Part shown: positions 34,207 to 42,650 of the stretch, piece by piece
Layout: the number at the start of each line of letters is the position of its first letter
Position numbering within the stretch: position 1 is the stretch's first letter
The notes under the pieces: model-generated
The model's database searches: none
Told to the model about the DNA's origin: nothing
What the model saw: the letters and a program-made list of their open reading frames with translations, nothing else
Made by a program: the position numbers and the translations under genes
DNA from: Sulfobacillus thermotolerans
GTDB lineage: Bacteria > Bacillota > Sulfobacillia > Sulfobacillales > Sulfobacillaceae
Assembly (NCBI GenBank): GCA_002951815.1
Contig: CP019454.1
Location: forward strand, 1,488,001 to 1,552,000
Reading direction: 5' to 3'
Length of the DNA stretch: 64,000 nt

Positions 34207-35650
34207 ACCGGCCCAGTGGATCCAGGCCAATGAACACGCAAAGCAGGCGAAGAGCCATCTGTTAGCGTTAACAGCCTATTCGGACAGGCGTCTTCGTAGT
34301 GATTGGCTGAAGGAAGACGGCGATATGCTCACCTATGAGGTGGACGTGGCAGACGGGACCTTTCCCTCCTTAACCCCAAGTCTGCCCGAAGTGTCATGGG
34401 ATGAGCGAGAAATTCATGATCTATTTGGGTATATCCCACAAGGGCATCCGGATATGCGCCCGTTGATACGAACCCCGCGGTGGCCCCGTAAATTTTTCCC
34501 TATGATTATGGAAGCACCCCAGTTTGTGCCCGGTGACGAGTGTGACGTAGGCAATCCACCACGCGTTGTCGACGGCGATGGCGTTACCATCATGACCGTC
34601 GGACCCACGCATGCAGGCATTATTGAATCGGGGCATTTTGTGTTTAGTATCATGGGCGAAAATGTTTTGCATTTAGACTTGCATTTGTTTCAGAATCACC
34701 GGGGGGTGGAGTCTTGGCTTCAGGGCTTGCCGGTAACCTCCGTGGCAGCTGTTGTGAGCCGTATTTGTGGAGCCGATACCGTGTCTCATCAAGTTAATTG
34801 GACCATGGCCGTGGAACACCTCGCAGGCCAAGAACCTCGTCCCGAGGTCGTACAGCAACGTCTTTTGCTGTTAGAATCTGAACGCGTCCTCAACCATCTC
34901 AATGATTTAGCGCAAATTCCTGCTGGGGTGGGCTTTGCTGTAGCCAACCAGCGGGCTATGGCCATGAAAGAAATGTGGCAGCGTGCTATGCACCAATTAA
35001 CGGGTCACCGCTTACTCTTTGACACCGTGTCGCCGCACAGAACCGTTCGCATCGAACCGTCTTTGCTTTTGACCCTGATTGCTGAAATGAGGCAGGTCTG
35101 GGCCCCGTGGCGCAAATGGGTGGAAGGCCACCATGGATTTCAAGACCGAATGGCAGGGACAGGCGTGGTGACGCAGGAAGAAGCGTGGCGGCTTGGAGCC
35201 CAAGGAGTGGTGGCCAGAGCGTCGGGCTTGGGCTTTGATGCCCGTTTGTTGACTCCTGGGTATGGCGATTTAGACTGGATCCCTGCGTGCGAATCCCGAG
35301 GTGATGTCGCAGCGCGGTTTCGGGTCAGACTTCATGAAGTTGAGGAATCGTGGCGTATTCTCGAACAGGTAGCGCGTAATCTCATAGGCGCACCGGATCC
35401 AGAGTCGTCTGGGGTGGGGGTCATATTGCCTGACTTAAGTGGCGATATCACGACGTATACCGAGTCTCCACATGGGTTGAATGCCCATGTGATCTCCTTA
35501 GACCATGGGCGTGTGCGCCGTTATCATGTGCGCTCAGGCACTTTTCGCAATTGGCCGCTTATGGTCAAGGCGGTGTCAGGCGGCGCGGTGGGTGACTTTC
35601 CCTTGATCAACAAGAGTTTCGAGTTGTGTTATAGCTGTACAGATCGATAG
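34181..35650 (+). CDS. hyfG: Hydrogenase-4 large-subunit-like protein (HyfG; NuoC-NuoD fusion) with incomplete NiFe site
   Basis: A 489-residue fusion: residues 1-105 are NuoC-like (SWDEREIHDLFG, GHPDMRPL), the rest is the NuoD/NiFe large-subunit fold. Active [NiFe] enzymes have RxCGxC near the N-terminus and DPCxxC at the C-terminus. Here the first reads RICGAD, keeping C196 but with Asp199 in place of the second cysteine; H203 is kept. The second reads ELCYSCTDR, keeping C483 and C486, and the protein ends there without the usual cleaved tail. Three of four metal ligands remain, so it may not be a hydrogenase. TTG start 34181 has AGGAGG eight bases before. Confidence 0.85.
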   Translation: MQKPQRRCEPAQWIQANEHAKQAKSHLLALTAYSDRRLRSDWLKEDGDMLTYEVDVADGTFPSLTPSLPEVSWDEREIHDLFGYIPQGHPDMRPLIRTPRWPRKFFPMIMEAPQFVPGDECDVGNPPRVVDGDGVTIMTVGPTHAGIIESGHFVFSIMGENVLHLDLHLFQNHRGVESWLQGLPVTSVAAVVSRICGADTVSHQVNWTMAVEHLAGQEPRPEVVQQRLLLLESERVLNHLNDLAQIPAGVGFAVANQRAMAMKEMWQRAMHQLTGHRLLFDTVSPHRTVRIEPSLLLTLIAEMRQVWAPWRKWVEGHHGFQDRMAGTGVVTQEEAWRLGAQGVVARASGLGFDARLLTPGYGDLDWIPACESRGDVAARFRVRLHEVEESWRILEQVARNLIGAPDPESSGVGVILPDLSGDITTYTESPHGLNAHVISLDHGRVRRYHVRSGTFRNWPLMVKAVSGGAVGDFPLINKSFELCYSCTDR

Positions 35651-35673
35651 ATAGCTGGAAGGAGTAAAGGCAT

Positions 35674-36207
35674 ATGGGCCACCATTCACATTCACGGTCG
35701 TTGCAATGCCGCCATGTTGATGCGGGGAGCTGCAACGGTTGCGAGCAAGAACTAAACGCTTTGACGGGGTCCTTTTACGATATGCAGCATGTGGGACTGG
35801 ACATCGTCGCCTCTCCACGCCACGCCGATGCCTTGATTGTAACAGGGCCCGTCTCTGATACGATGATGACGCCGCTCAGAGCAGTATGGGCCGCGTTGCC
35901 GCGTCCCAAACGGTTGGTGGCATTGGGCGATTGTGCTGCAGGCTACGGGGTGTTTCAAGGAGCCTATGCGACGCGGGGGGGAGTCGAAGGCAGCATGCGT
36001 CCACCCGATGTTGTCATTCGGGGATGCCCGCCAACCCCCGCCGAGATTCTGCAAGGGCTTACGGCTGTTATGGATACATTATTGGAACCGTCTTCATTCA
36101 TTGATAGTCAGCCCTCGGCCGACTTGGTCGAGGCGCGCCGGATTCCGCCGCTTGAGCAACCACGCGGTGACCAAACCCCAGGCGATGTAGGCGAACGTGA
36201 GATATAA
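35674..36207 (+). CDS. hyfI: Hydrogenase-4 small-subunit-like protein (HyfI/NuoB)
   Basis: A 177-residue NuoB-family subunit. The four ligands of the proximal [4Fe-4S] cluster are C20 and C23 (GSCNGCEQEL), C87 (GDC) and C118 (GCPPTP). The family core ends near residue 145; about 30 further polar residues follow, and this tail overlaps the convergent APC permease gene by 114 bases. GGAAGGAG precedes the ATG. No ferredoxin-like HyfA or HyfH gene accompanies it, so how electrons reach this cluster is unclear. Confidence 0.85.
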   Translation: MGHHSHSRSLQCRHVDAGSCNGCEQELNALTGSFYDMQHVGLDIVASPRHADALIVTGPVSDTMMTPLRAVWAALPRPKRLVALGDCAAGYGVFQGAYATRGGVEGSMRPPDVVIRGCPPTPAEILQGLTAVMDTLLEPSSFIDSQPSADLVEARRIPPLEQPRGDQTPGDVGEREI

Positions 36208-37515
36208 AAACAAATTAAGGGGCCACGGGGGGATAGGCACAATGGTGGAGACTAATGGAATAGCCATCACCAGGGCGCCCAGCAGTGAGGGCACGATTCC
36301 CACTAGCCAGGACATGTGATAGTGCTCGGGGTGCTTGAACCACATAGTCACCCACGCTAGGTTGACTAAAATGTAAAGAGTGAGACCCAGCACGTCTGCT
36401 GCGGCGACTAAATCGCTGAAGCCTTGGGGATAGGGCTTGACAGACACGGCCATGATGGTCAGCAAAAACCCTGAAAAGAGAGCTAAACCGGCCATAGCAT
36501 GAAAGGGCGTGCCAAAACGGTGATGAACTGTGGCAAACCAGCGGGGAATCACGCCGTCCCGCCCCATGGTATAGATGACGCGTGCGCTGGCTGTTGCACT
36601 CGCCAAGGCAATGCCCAGTGCCGATGCCATCCCGGCCAGTTCGACGGCCAGCGCCATCCACGGCCCCACATAGCGCGTGGCTAGGACACTTAAAGGCAAG
36701 GTAGCGGTGGCCAATGCGTGACCATGGCCGACACCGTAGCCGATAGCAATGGCATAAGCCACCAGGATATAAAGAAAGCCGCCTACGATGATTGTGGCAA
36801 ATATGGCTAAGGGGATGGTGCGAAAGCGTTGCTGGGTTTCCTCGGCCACGGTGGCGGACGCTTCAAAGCCTGCAAAAGCCCCAACGCCATAGAGCATGCC
36901 GAAGATAATACCTACCCAGTGGGTTCGGGCGCGGAACGGGGAGAAGACAGCCCAGGTATTGCCGTTGGCGCCTCCTTGCCCAATAATGGCGGCAGCCAAT
37001 GCCACAATGATACTAGTTTCGAGAATGACCAACACGAGATCCACGCGCGAGGACATGCGAACACCTCGCATAACCAAGAGCGTGATAGCTAAAAGCGCCG
37101 CCACCGTGAAGAGAAACCAGGACAGGTGAATGCCCCAAATCTGCATGGCAAATGCCTGTGAAAAGTAGCCAAACACCAACAAGTTGGAAGGCAAGGAGAG
37201 TCCATATGCTAAAAACAGCATCCAGCCGGATACAAATCCCATGACTTTATTGAATGCTAAACTATTAAAGGTATAGGCCGCTCCGGCGGATGCGAAGCGT
37301 TTCACAAAGTGCAAAATGGAGGCGGCGGTGAGAAACGAGGCGATCATGGCGAATACAAATGCTAAGGGAACGGCTGTTCCAGTAAATTGTGCCATAGCCT
37401 GGGGCAAGAACAAGACGCTTGCGGCCGGTGCCATGTTCCCAAAAGATATGGCAAACGCTCCCCAAAAATTTAGCGTACCTGCTCTAAGAGTCTGTCTTGA
37501 TTCGGCGTTCCCCAT
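36094..37515 (-). CDS. APC superfamily amino-acid permease
   Basis: A 473-residue transporter with about twelve helices, of the amino acid-polyamine-organocation family. The first helix reads NFWGAFAISFGNMAPAASVLF, and the motif GFEASATVAEETQ near residue 215 is typical. The start is ATG 37515 with GAGGTG before it, rather than the frame start at 37584. Its 3' end overlaps the convergent hyfI gene by 114 bases. Substrate not predictable, probably an amino acid. Confidence 0.82.
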   Translation of the reverse strand: MGNAESRQTLRAGTLNFWGAFAISFGNMAPAASVLFLPQAMAQFTGTAVPLAFVFAMIASFLTAASILHFVKRFASAGAAYTFNSLAFNKVMGFVSGWMLFLAYGLSLPSNLLVFGYFSQAFAMQIWGIHLSWFLFTVAALLAITLLVMRGVRMSSRVDLVLVILETSIIVALAAAIIGQGGANGNTWAVFSPFRARTHWVGIIFGMLYGVGAFAGFEASATVAEETQQRFRTIPLAIFATIIVGGFLYILVAYAIAIGYGVGHGHALATATLPLSVLATRYVGPWMALAVELAGMASALGIALASATASARVIYTMGRDGVIPRWFATVHHRFGTPFHAMAGLALFSGFLLTIMAVSVKPYPQGFSDLVAAADVLGLTLYILVNLAWVTMWFKHPEHYHMSWLVGIVPSLLGALVMAIPLVSTIVPIPPWPLNLFLYLTFAYIAWGLVTAWLLKRRNPARLDQVGRGLTINE

Positions 37516-37564
37516 CCATGCACCTCGCGTTTCGTTTTGGGAACTCCCTCGATCCGTAAACAGA

Positions 37565-37705
37565 TTAGTGGGTGAATAACACAAGGAAACTGCCCATGCT
37601 CAAGGATAAAAAGATTAAGGCAATGAAAACGGCAAAGAGTTTTTGCCACATGGGCATGGGCTGCGGTGCTCTTTCTTCGTGTTTTTGACGTCTAGGTGAA
37701 CGCAT
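37565..37705 (-). CDS. 46-residue single-helix membrane protein
   Basis: A short gene ahead of the APC permease. The product starts with a basic stretch (MRSPRRQKHEERAP), then one hydrophobic helix (about residues 22-42) ending in LFTH. AAGGAGA lies about eleven bases before the ATG at 37705; another ATG at 37710 is closer but in a frame giving no protein-like product. Tail anchoring is probable. It resembles small single-helix Firmicute proteins (DUF4044-like), with no known function. Confidence 0.55.
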   Translation of the reverse strand: MRSPRRQKHEERAPQPMPMWQKLFAVFIALIFLSLSMGSFLVLFTH

Positions 37706-37817
37706 GGCATGCTAATCTCCTTCGTCAACTCTGTATCCTAACCATAGCACAAAATAAGAAAAGCGGCAGCGGTTTCGGGGGGCCATGCCGTGTGTTGGTA
37801 TCACGAGCCTAAGAATT

Positions 37818-37846
37818 TTGACACGGATGACCCCCACCAGTATCCT
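37818..37846 (+). promoter_or_regulatory. Candidate sigma-A promoter of the FMN reductase gene
   Basis: Consensus TTGACA (37818-37823), a 17-base spacer and TATCCT (37841-37846), about 32 bases before the ribosome site. Confidence 0.6.
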
Positions 37847-37890
37847 AAAGGAGAGGTGTCTTCAAGCACTAAGTTTAGGAGGGAATATCG

Positions 37891-38475
37891 ACGGCTAAGT
37901 TATTGGTTGTGATTGGAAGTACCCGACCCGGGCGCGTCGCATTGCCTGTTGGGCAATGGATTGCCCAGCGGGCTGAAGCCATGGGGGGATGGGATGTCGC
38001 TATCGCGGACTTAGCAGAAATCAATCTGCCGTTTATGGATGAGCCCAAACACCCCCGTTTTCATCAATATGTCCATGATCATACGAAAAAATGGAGTGCG
38101 CAGGTCGAGTCGGCTGATGCGGTGGTCTTCGTGACCCCGGAATATAACTATGGATTTAGCGCTCCCCTAAAAAACGCGATCGACTATCTTTTTAGCGAGT
38201 GGCACTATAAGCCCGTGGGATTTGTCAGTTATGGGGGTGTTTCAGGTGGGGTGCGAGCGGTTCAGATGCTGAAACAAGTCGTCACGACCTTGAAAATGGT
38301 GCCGGTTACTGAAGCCGTAAATATCCCATTCATTCAGCAGTATTTTGATGACCACCACCAGTTTCATCCCAGTGAAGCCACAGAACAAGCGGCCCAGGAT
38401 ATGCTCCAAGAGTTGCGTCGCTGGAGTCATTCTCTGCAGTCTATGAGGAGCACGAACCATCACGTGACCCCCTAA
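37891..38475 (+). CDS. NADPH-dependent FMN reductase family protein, apparent ACG start
   Basis: A 194-residue flavodoxin-like oxidoreductase. The phosphate-binding loop VVIGSTRPGR is at the N-terminus, and the family motif VTPEYNYGFSAPLKNAIDYL lies near residues 79-98, followed by YGGVSGGVRA. It probably reduces FMN or a quinone/chromate-like acceptor with NAD(P)H. The start is odd: GGAGGG (37878-37883) is seven bases before an in-frame ACG whose reading gives (M)AKLLVVIGS, exactly the family's usual beginning. The nearest normal start, TTG 37903, is 19 bases away and would trim the first strand. Confidence 0.85.
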   Translation, partial: TAKLLVVIGSTRPGRVALPVGQWIAQRAEAMGGWDVAIADLAEINLPFMDEPKHPRFHQYVHDHTKKWSAQVESADAVVFVTPEYNYGFSAPLKNAIDYLFSEWHYKPVGFVSYGGVSGGVRAVQMLKQVVTTLKMVPVTEAVNIPFIQQYFDDHHQFHPSEATEQAAQDMLQELRRWSHSLQSMRSTNHHVTP

Positions 38476-38669
38476 AAAATAAACGCGGGCATGCTGTTCG
38501 CAACGATCGGCCTATGACCGATGGGCCGTTTGTCCTTTATCTGCGTCCTGATGCCCTATTGTGATTCTCTCGTCCCTATCGTACGATGACCTGAGACAGC
38601 ACCAGTAGGGCGCGGTGAAACAATGGTGCCTCTTGGGACACGACTGCGGGGAAGCGGAGGAATGACGAA

Positions 38670-39344
38670 ATGGCTGAAATTGCGATCTCGACGCTCAGCC
38701 GATGCCGACAAGATGCGGCGCGGGCGGCAATGCGCTTTTCATTAGAAGCAGAAACGCACTTTCGAGCTCGGCGATATAAGAGTGCGGCTTTTTGGGCTGT
38801 GGCCTCATTAGAGGAATCGGGGCGAGCCATACTCTGCCAAGAATGGGTGGCAAGCAGCCATCCTGGCTGCTTAATGACCGCTGTGCCTCAAAAGGCATGG
38901 AATGCGGTGCGTTTTGCCGATGCCGATGATGGTCATCAAATTCGCCTCCGCGCCGCGCAAGCAGGAACGGCGATCATGATGAATGCCTTTTTGTTGCACA
39001 CCCAAGACCAAGAATCCGCGTCTGTCCGGGATTTCCACCAACAACGTGTGCGCGATATTCTGCGGCGCTATCCGGTCGTCAAAGCGTGGGTGCGGGATTG
39101 GATTTCCGCATTCATCGGCGGAAGTTTCCAGAGCTCGTTGCCACTGGGACCCTTAGAATCCGGTCCTCAGGCCTTGCCTATGTGGTCGCCTTCTAAGCAG
39201 AAGGCGGAGGCTGATGAGGCTCTCGTTTTAGCTCCAGGGTCTACGTCTATCGCAGTAGGATTGCGCCATAAGGTGCGTGCTTATGTGGGGTGGGCTTTAT
39301 TGCTCAGCAACCTCTTTCGCGTGCAAGAGACCGTGATGTCTTAA
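38670..39344 (+). CDS. AbiV-like protein (possible abortive-infection/HEPN family)
   Basis: A 224-residue helical protein. The N-terminal half shows the AbiV-type pattern: repeated helices with HFRARRYKSAAFWAVASLEESGRA near residues 30-53, compared with the AbiV signature of a grown-or-aged cell segment ending in LALEELGKA. A C-terminal hydrophobic stretch is weak. GGAGG precedes the ATG. AbiV of lactococci blocks phage by arresting translation; whether this relative does the same is unknown. It stands alone between unrelated genes and has its own terminator. The match is to the pattern, not to a confirmed domain. Confidence 0.55.
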   Translation: MAEIAISTLSRCRQDAARAAMRFSLEAETHFRARRYKSAAFWAVASLEESGRAILCQEWVASSHPGCLMTAVPQKAWNAVRFADADDGHQIRLRAAQAGTAIMMNAFLLHTQDQESASVRDFHQQRVRDILRRYPVVKAWVRDWISAFIGGSFQSSLPLGPLESGPQALPMWSPSKQKAEADEALVLAPGSTSIAVGLRHKVRAYVGWALLLSNLFRVQETVMS

Positions 39345-39367
39345 GCGAGATGATACAACTGTTTTAG

Positions 39368-39401
39368 ATGCCCGTCTTCTGTGTATGCAGAAGACGGGCA
39401 T
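39368..39401 (+). terminator. Terminator of the AbiV-like gene
   Basis: Perfect 14-bp stem ATGCCCGTCTTCTG/CAGAAGACGGGCAT (39368-39401) with loop TGTATG, followed by a T-rich stretch. Confidence 0.8.
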
Positions 39402-39471
39402 TGCTGTCTTAGCCTAGATGACCAGTCCTTATTGCGCGAACCCATTTCAACGAGCTTACGTTAAATAGGCG

Positions 39472-39501
39472 TTGACGTCTGAGTTAAAACATTAGTAACA
39501 T
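39472..39501 (+). promoter_or_regulatory. Candidate promoter of the SSF-like transporter gene
   Basis: TTGACG (39472-39477), 18 bases, TAACAT (39496-39501), about 24 bases before the start codon. Confidence 0.55.
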
Positions 39502-39524
39502 GATAGGAAATAGGGGGTATGGCC

Positions 39525-41063
39525 ATGACGTTGGTCGGTATCGTTTTATACACAGGGATTTTATTAGCCTCCGGCTACCATGCTAAGCGTCGGAGACCAG
39601 GAGGGTTTTGGGATGGTGGCCACCAAATATCCACAATCACGACGTTTATCTTGGTGACAGCCCTATGGGCTTCGTCGTGCATCGTCGTGGAGATCGATAC
39701 GGCGTATGCGGTCGGGTGGTCGGCGGCGTGGTATGGCGTTTCTATCTTCACCTTATCGGTTTTGGTAGCTCTTTTACTGCCTTTTTTTCAATCCCGAAGC
39801 TATATCTCTAATAGCGGTTTGTTAGGTGCCGTCTATGGACCGGCTGTGCGTCGCCTTTCGGGATTAATTATTGGCATTACTTTTCCGATTTTTGCGATGT
39901 CTAATGCGGTGTTTTCTGCCGTTTTCTTTCATGTGCTATGGGCATGGCCCATGGCATGGAGTCTTGCGATCACCACAGCCGTCTTAATCGCGAGTATTCA
40001 GTTTGCGGGAATGAGGTCTTTAGCAGCCACTCAAGGATCAAATTTAGTCTTGATGATGGGCTCTTTGGTGATGATCGCGTGGATTATGCATCAACAACCT
40101 CTGACCCATCCGGTTCCTATTCTGTTGGCGAACCGATTGATGGGGTGGGAAAGTGTAGGACTTCCCACCATTCTGGTATGGTTTGGGATGAACTGGCTCA
40201 ATGTTTTTGCGGCGCAGGCCGAATTTCAAATGTTAGCAGCCTCTCGTTATCCTGGCAAGGTTCGGATGATTGTAGGGTGTTCTTCGGCCGTCCTCCTCGG
40301 CGTTGTTGGGATTTCCACTTGGATAGGCCTGCGCCTGCGCATGTTGGCGCCCAGGCCTGGACCCGGAGCTCTTGTTCACCTGGCGGTCTTGTTGACGCGC
40401 CACGCACAGCCGTGGCAGATGCTGGTCATTGGGTTAGGCATTTGGGCGATGGCGCTTAGTTGGTGCAGTCCGCTGCTGTTTTCCGGGGCCATTAGCTTGG
40501 GCGCCGATGTCATGCCCCAGAAGGCTAGTATGATGGCGACCAAGTGGGCGCTTGGGGTGGAGGGGGCCTTGATGATTGCTTACGCTTTATGGAGACCCGG
40601 GGAGATGGCGTGGTGGAGAGTTTTTGGGCTTACCCTGCGTAATGCGGGTGTGGTCGGCCCGACGGTAGGCTTGCTTTTATGGGGGGACGACATGCCGAGT
40701 ACGGTGATAACGTGGGCCATGGTGAGCGCAGTGGGGGTTGGCTTTGTGTTGAACGCCCTCACTGGATTCTCACCGGTGCATTTCGTTGATGGGGTGAATC
40801 CGATGTGGGCTGCTCAAACTGTCTCATTTTTAATACTGGCGGCGGGACGGTGGAGCGCAATCAAGCAGCTTAGACACGGTATCGCGTGGTTAGCCGGGGC
40901 GTTACTGATGATGGTGGATGTGGCCTGCAGTGCGTGGAGTGCGGGGGCTTTGCGCGGCATTTTGCTTTTAGGCATCAGTGCGGCATTGGTGGGGTTGACG
41001 TGGCATCTGACGGCAGAGCACGCGCCCGGCGATGGGGTGAGCCTCGAGGCGGGCGATTTCTAG
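39525..41063 (+). CDS. Sodium:solute symporter (SSF)-like membrane protein
   Basis: A 512-residue integral membrane protein with twelve to fourteen helices. The opening GYHAKRRRPGGFWDGGHQIS and the second-helix ALWASSCIVVEIDTAYAVGWSA resemble the SSF family start. Motif support is weaker than for well known members, and the substrate is unknown. I start at ATG 39525, seven bases after AGGGGG; ATG 39519 is too close to that site. It has a good upstream promoter and is probably monocistronic. Confidence 0.65.
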   Translation: MTLVGIVLYTGILLASGYHAKRRRPGGFWDGGHQISTITTFILVTALWASSCIVVEIDTAYAVGWSAAWYGVSIFTLSVLVALLLPFFQSRSYISNSGLLGAVYGPAVRRLSGLIIGITFPIFAMSNAVFSAVFFHVLWAWPMAWSLAITTAVLIASIQFAGMRSLAATQGSNLVLMMGSLVMIAWIMHQQPLTHPVPILLANRLMGWESVGLPTILVWFGMNWLNVFAAQAEFQMLAASRYPGKVRMIVGCSSAVLLGVVGISTWIGLRLRMLAPRPGPGALVHLAVLLTRHAQPWQMLVIGLGIWAMALSWCSPLLFSGAISLGADVMPQKASMMATKWALGVEGALMIAYALWRPGEMAWWRVFGLTLRNAGVVGPTVGLLLWGDDMPSTVITWAMVSAVGVGFVLNALTGFSPVHFVDGVNPMWAAQTVSFLILAAGRWSAIKQLRHGIAWLAGALLMMVDVACSAWSAGALRGILLLGISAALVGLTWHLTAEHAPGDGVSLEAGDF

Positions 41064-41139
41064 TGGGCTGCTCCTTCGGCGCATAGGACGATGAGGCTCG
41101 ACTCATACTAGGGCCATCATGGTAATAAGGAGGGGTCAA

Positions 41140-41574
41140 ATGAAAGTCAAAGACATTATGACGCATAAGGTGTCGACGGTCGCGCCGAGCGATTCGATCG
41201 AGCATGCGGCAAAAATCATGAAGCAATTGCATTGCGGCAGCACGCCCGTGGTTGAAGGCGGCAAAGTGGTGGGAATAATAACCGACCGGGACATTAGCAT
41301 CAAGGCGGTAGCCGAAGGCAAGGGGCCCAATACGGCAGTCAAGGATATTATGTTTACGCAGGTGGTGACGTGCACACCAGAAACGGATGCCCGGCAAGCA
41401 GCGGACATCATGGCCGACAAGCAAATTCGGCGGTTACCTGTTATAGACCAAGGCAAGCTCGTAGGGATTGTCGCCATTGGTGATTTAGCCCGGGTTGACA
41501 TTTTTACCCACGAATCAGGTCATGCCTTAAGCGATATTTCAGAGCCAAGCCAACGGCCTAACGCGGTGCAATAA
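41140..41574 (+). CDS. Two-CBS-domain protein
   Basis: A 144-residue soluble protein made of two CBS domains (about residues 1-60 and 68-125), starting MKVKDIMTHKVSTVAP and with the second repeat VKDIMFTQVVTCTP. Such stand-alone pairs bind adenine nucleotides and act as energy or redox sensors. AAGGAGGGG precedes the ATG at 41140. A tight terminator follows, so it is monocistronic. The partner protein is not predictable. Confidence 0.9.
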   Translation: MKVKDIMTHKVSTVAPSDSIEHAAKIMKQLHCGSTPVVEGGKVVGIITDRDISIKAVAEGKGPNTAVKDIMFTQVVTCTPETDARQAADIMADKQIRRLPVIDQGKLVGIVAIGDLARVDIFTHESGHALSDISEPSQRPNAVQ

Positions 41575-41601
41575 GTCCAAAACGCGCCTGACATGACAAC
41601 A

Positions 41602-41624
41602 AAGCCGCCGGTTGGCGGCTTTTG
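41602..41624 (+). terminator. Terminator of the CBS gene
   Basis: AAGCCGCC (41602-41609), loop GGTT, GGCGGCTT (41614-41621), then T. It lies upstream of the nucleoside hydrolase start and rules out the longer reading of that gene. Confidence 0.75.
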
Positions 41625-41646
41625 CCGTGTGCTGGCTAAAGGAGAT

Positions 41647-42561
41647 ATGAATGCCCCTATGAAACGTGTCATTTTAGATATGGACCCCGGGATTGACGAT
41701 GCACTGGCTTTAATAATCGCGCTTAAGCGCTTTGATGTCCTTCGTGTTTGTACAGTAGGAGGGAACGTGAAGCTCGAGGATACATATCAAAACGCGCGAT
41801 TTCTCTTAGAGCAGGCTGGACGGTCTGATATTACCGTGTGGGCAGGTGCTTCGCGTCCGTTGTTCTATCCCCTTATCAAGGCCGCCGCCATTCATGGCGG
41901 CCATGGTCTCGGATTGTTGACGGATATTCCCAAGCAGAGGTTACCGGAAGACCGGGCATGGATGGAGTTGGCCGCTCTTGCTCATCAAGACGTTGGGCCC
42001 ATGCATTTGATTTCGACGGGGCCCTTAACAAATTTAGCGCTTCTCTTCTTAGCCCATCCCGATCTCGCCACGCGCTGGACGAGCATTACCTGTATGTTTG
42101 GAGCTCTGCCCGGGACGCACGTTGACCGTTTTGAAGAATTCAATGTGTATTTAGATCCCCACGCAGCAGATGTGGTGTTACGTTATGGGGAAAATGTGCA
42201 ATTAATTGGCATCAATGTGGCGCACCGCGCGTTACTGCCCCTAAAAGATGTCCAGCGTTTTCGCCAATATGGACGAATTGGTCAATTGCTGTTCGAATTA
42301 ATGACGTTCTACGGGACGAAATCTCAGGGGGAAGGCGGTGATCCGGAGGCCTTTCCGATTGATGATGTCTTAACAATTGCGGCGGTGGATGCGCCTGACT
42401 TGTTTCAATGGGTGGAATTGCCACTGGCCGTGGTGCGCGAAGGTCCCTTGCGGGGCACGGTGGTGGTGGCGCAAGGGCCTGCGGATCGCCCTCTTTGCAA
42501 AATTGCGTCTTCTATTGATGTCGACGCCTTTTTAAACTGGTTGTGGCAGAGTTTCGCATAA
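41647..42561 (+). CDS. Inosine/uridine-preferring nucleoside hydrolase
   Basis: A 304-residue cytosolic enzyme that hydrolyses the N-glycosidic bond of ribonucleosides for purine or pyrimidine salvage. The calcium-binding DxDxGxDD motif reads DMDPGIDDALAL near residues 10-21, and IHGGHGLG near 81-88 is the family's second block. The last catalytic segment EFNVYLDPHAADVVL (near 162-176) contains the expected asparagine and aspartate. Start is ATG 41647 or 41659; AAAGGAG lies just before. The CBS gene's terminator excludes an earlier start. Confidence 0.85.
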   Translation: MNAPMKRVILDMDPGIDDALALIIALKRFDVLRVCTVGGNVKLEDTYQNARFLLEQAGRSDITVWAGASRPLFYPLIKAAAIHGGHGLGLLTDIPKQRLPEDRAWMELAALAHQDVGPMHLISTGPLTNLALLFLAHPDLATRWTSITCMFGALPGTHVDRFEEFNVYLDPHAADVVLRYGENVQLIGINVAHRALLPLKDVQRFRQYGRIGQLLFELMTFYGTKSQGEGGDPEAFPIDDVLTIAAVDAPDLFQWVELPLAVVREGPLRGTVVVAQGPADRPLCKIASSIDVDAFLNWLWQSFA

Positions 42562-42650
42562 CAGAATACTCCATTTCCTATGATCGCCTATGGGCGCGGA
42601 ATAGAGTAGAATAACCGCATCTAAGGGTATCAGGGATGGAGCGTTGGGCG

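Noticed and set aside
29423-36207. Reading the operon as a functional hydrogen-evolving hydrogenase
   Set aside because: One of four NiFe ligands is Asp and no ferredoxin-like or maturation genes are present; only similarity to hydrogenase-4 can be claimed.
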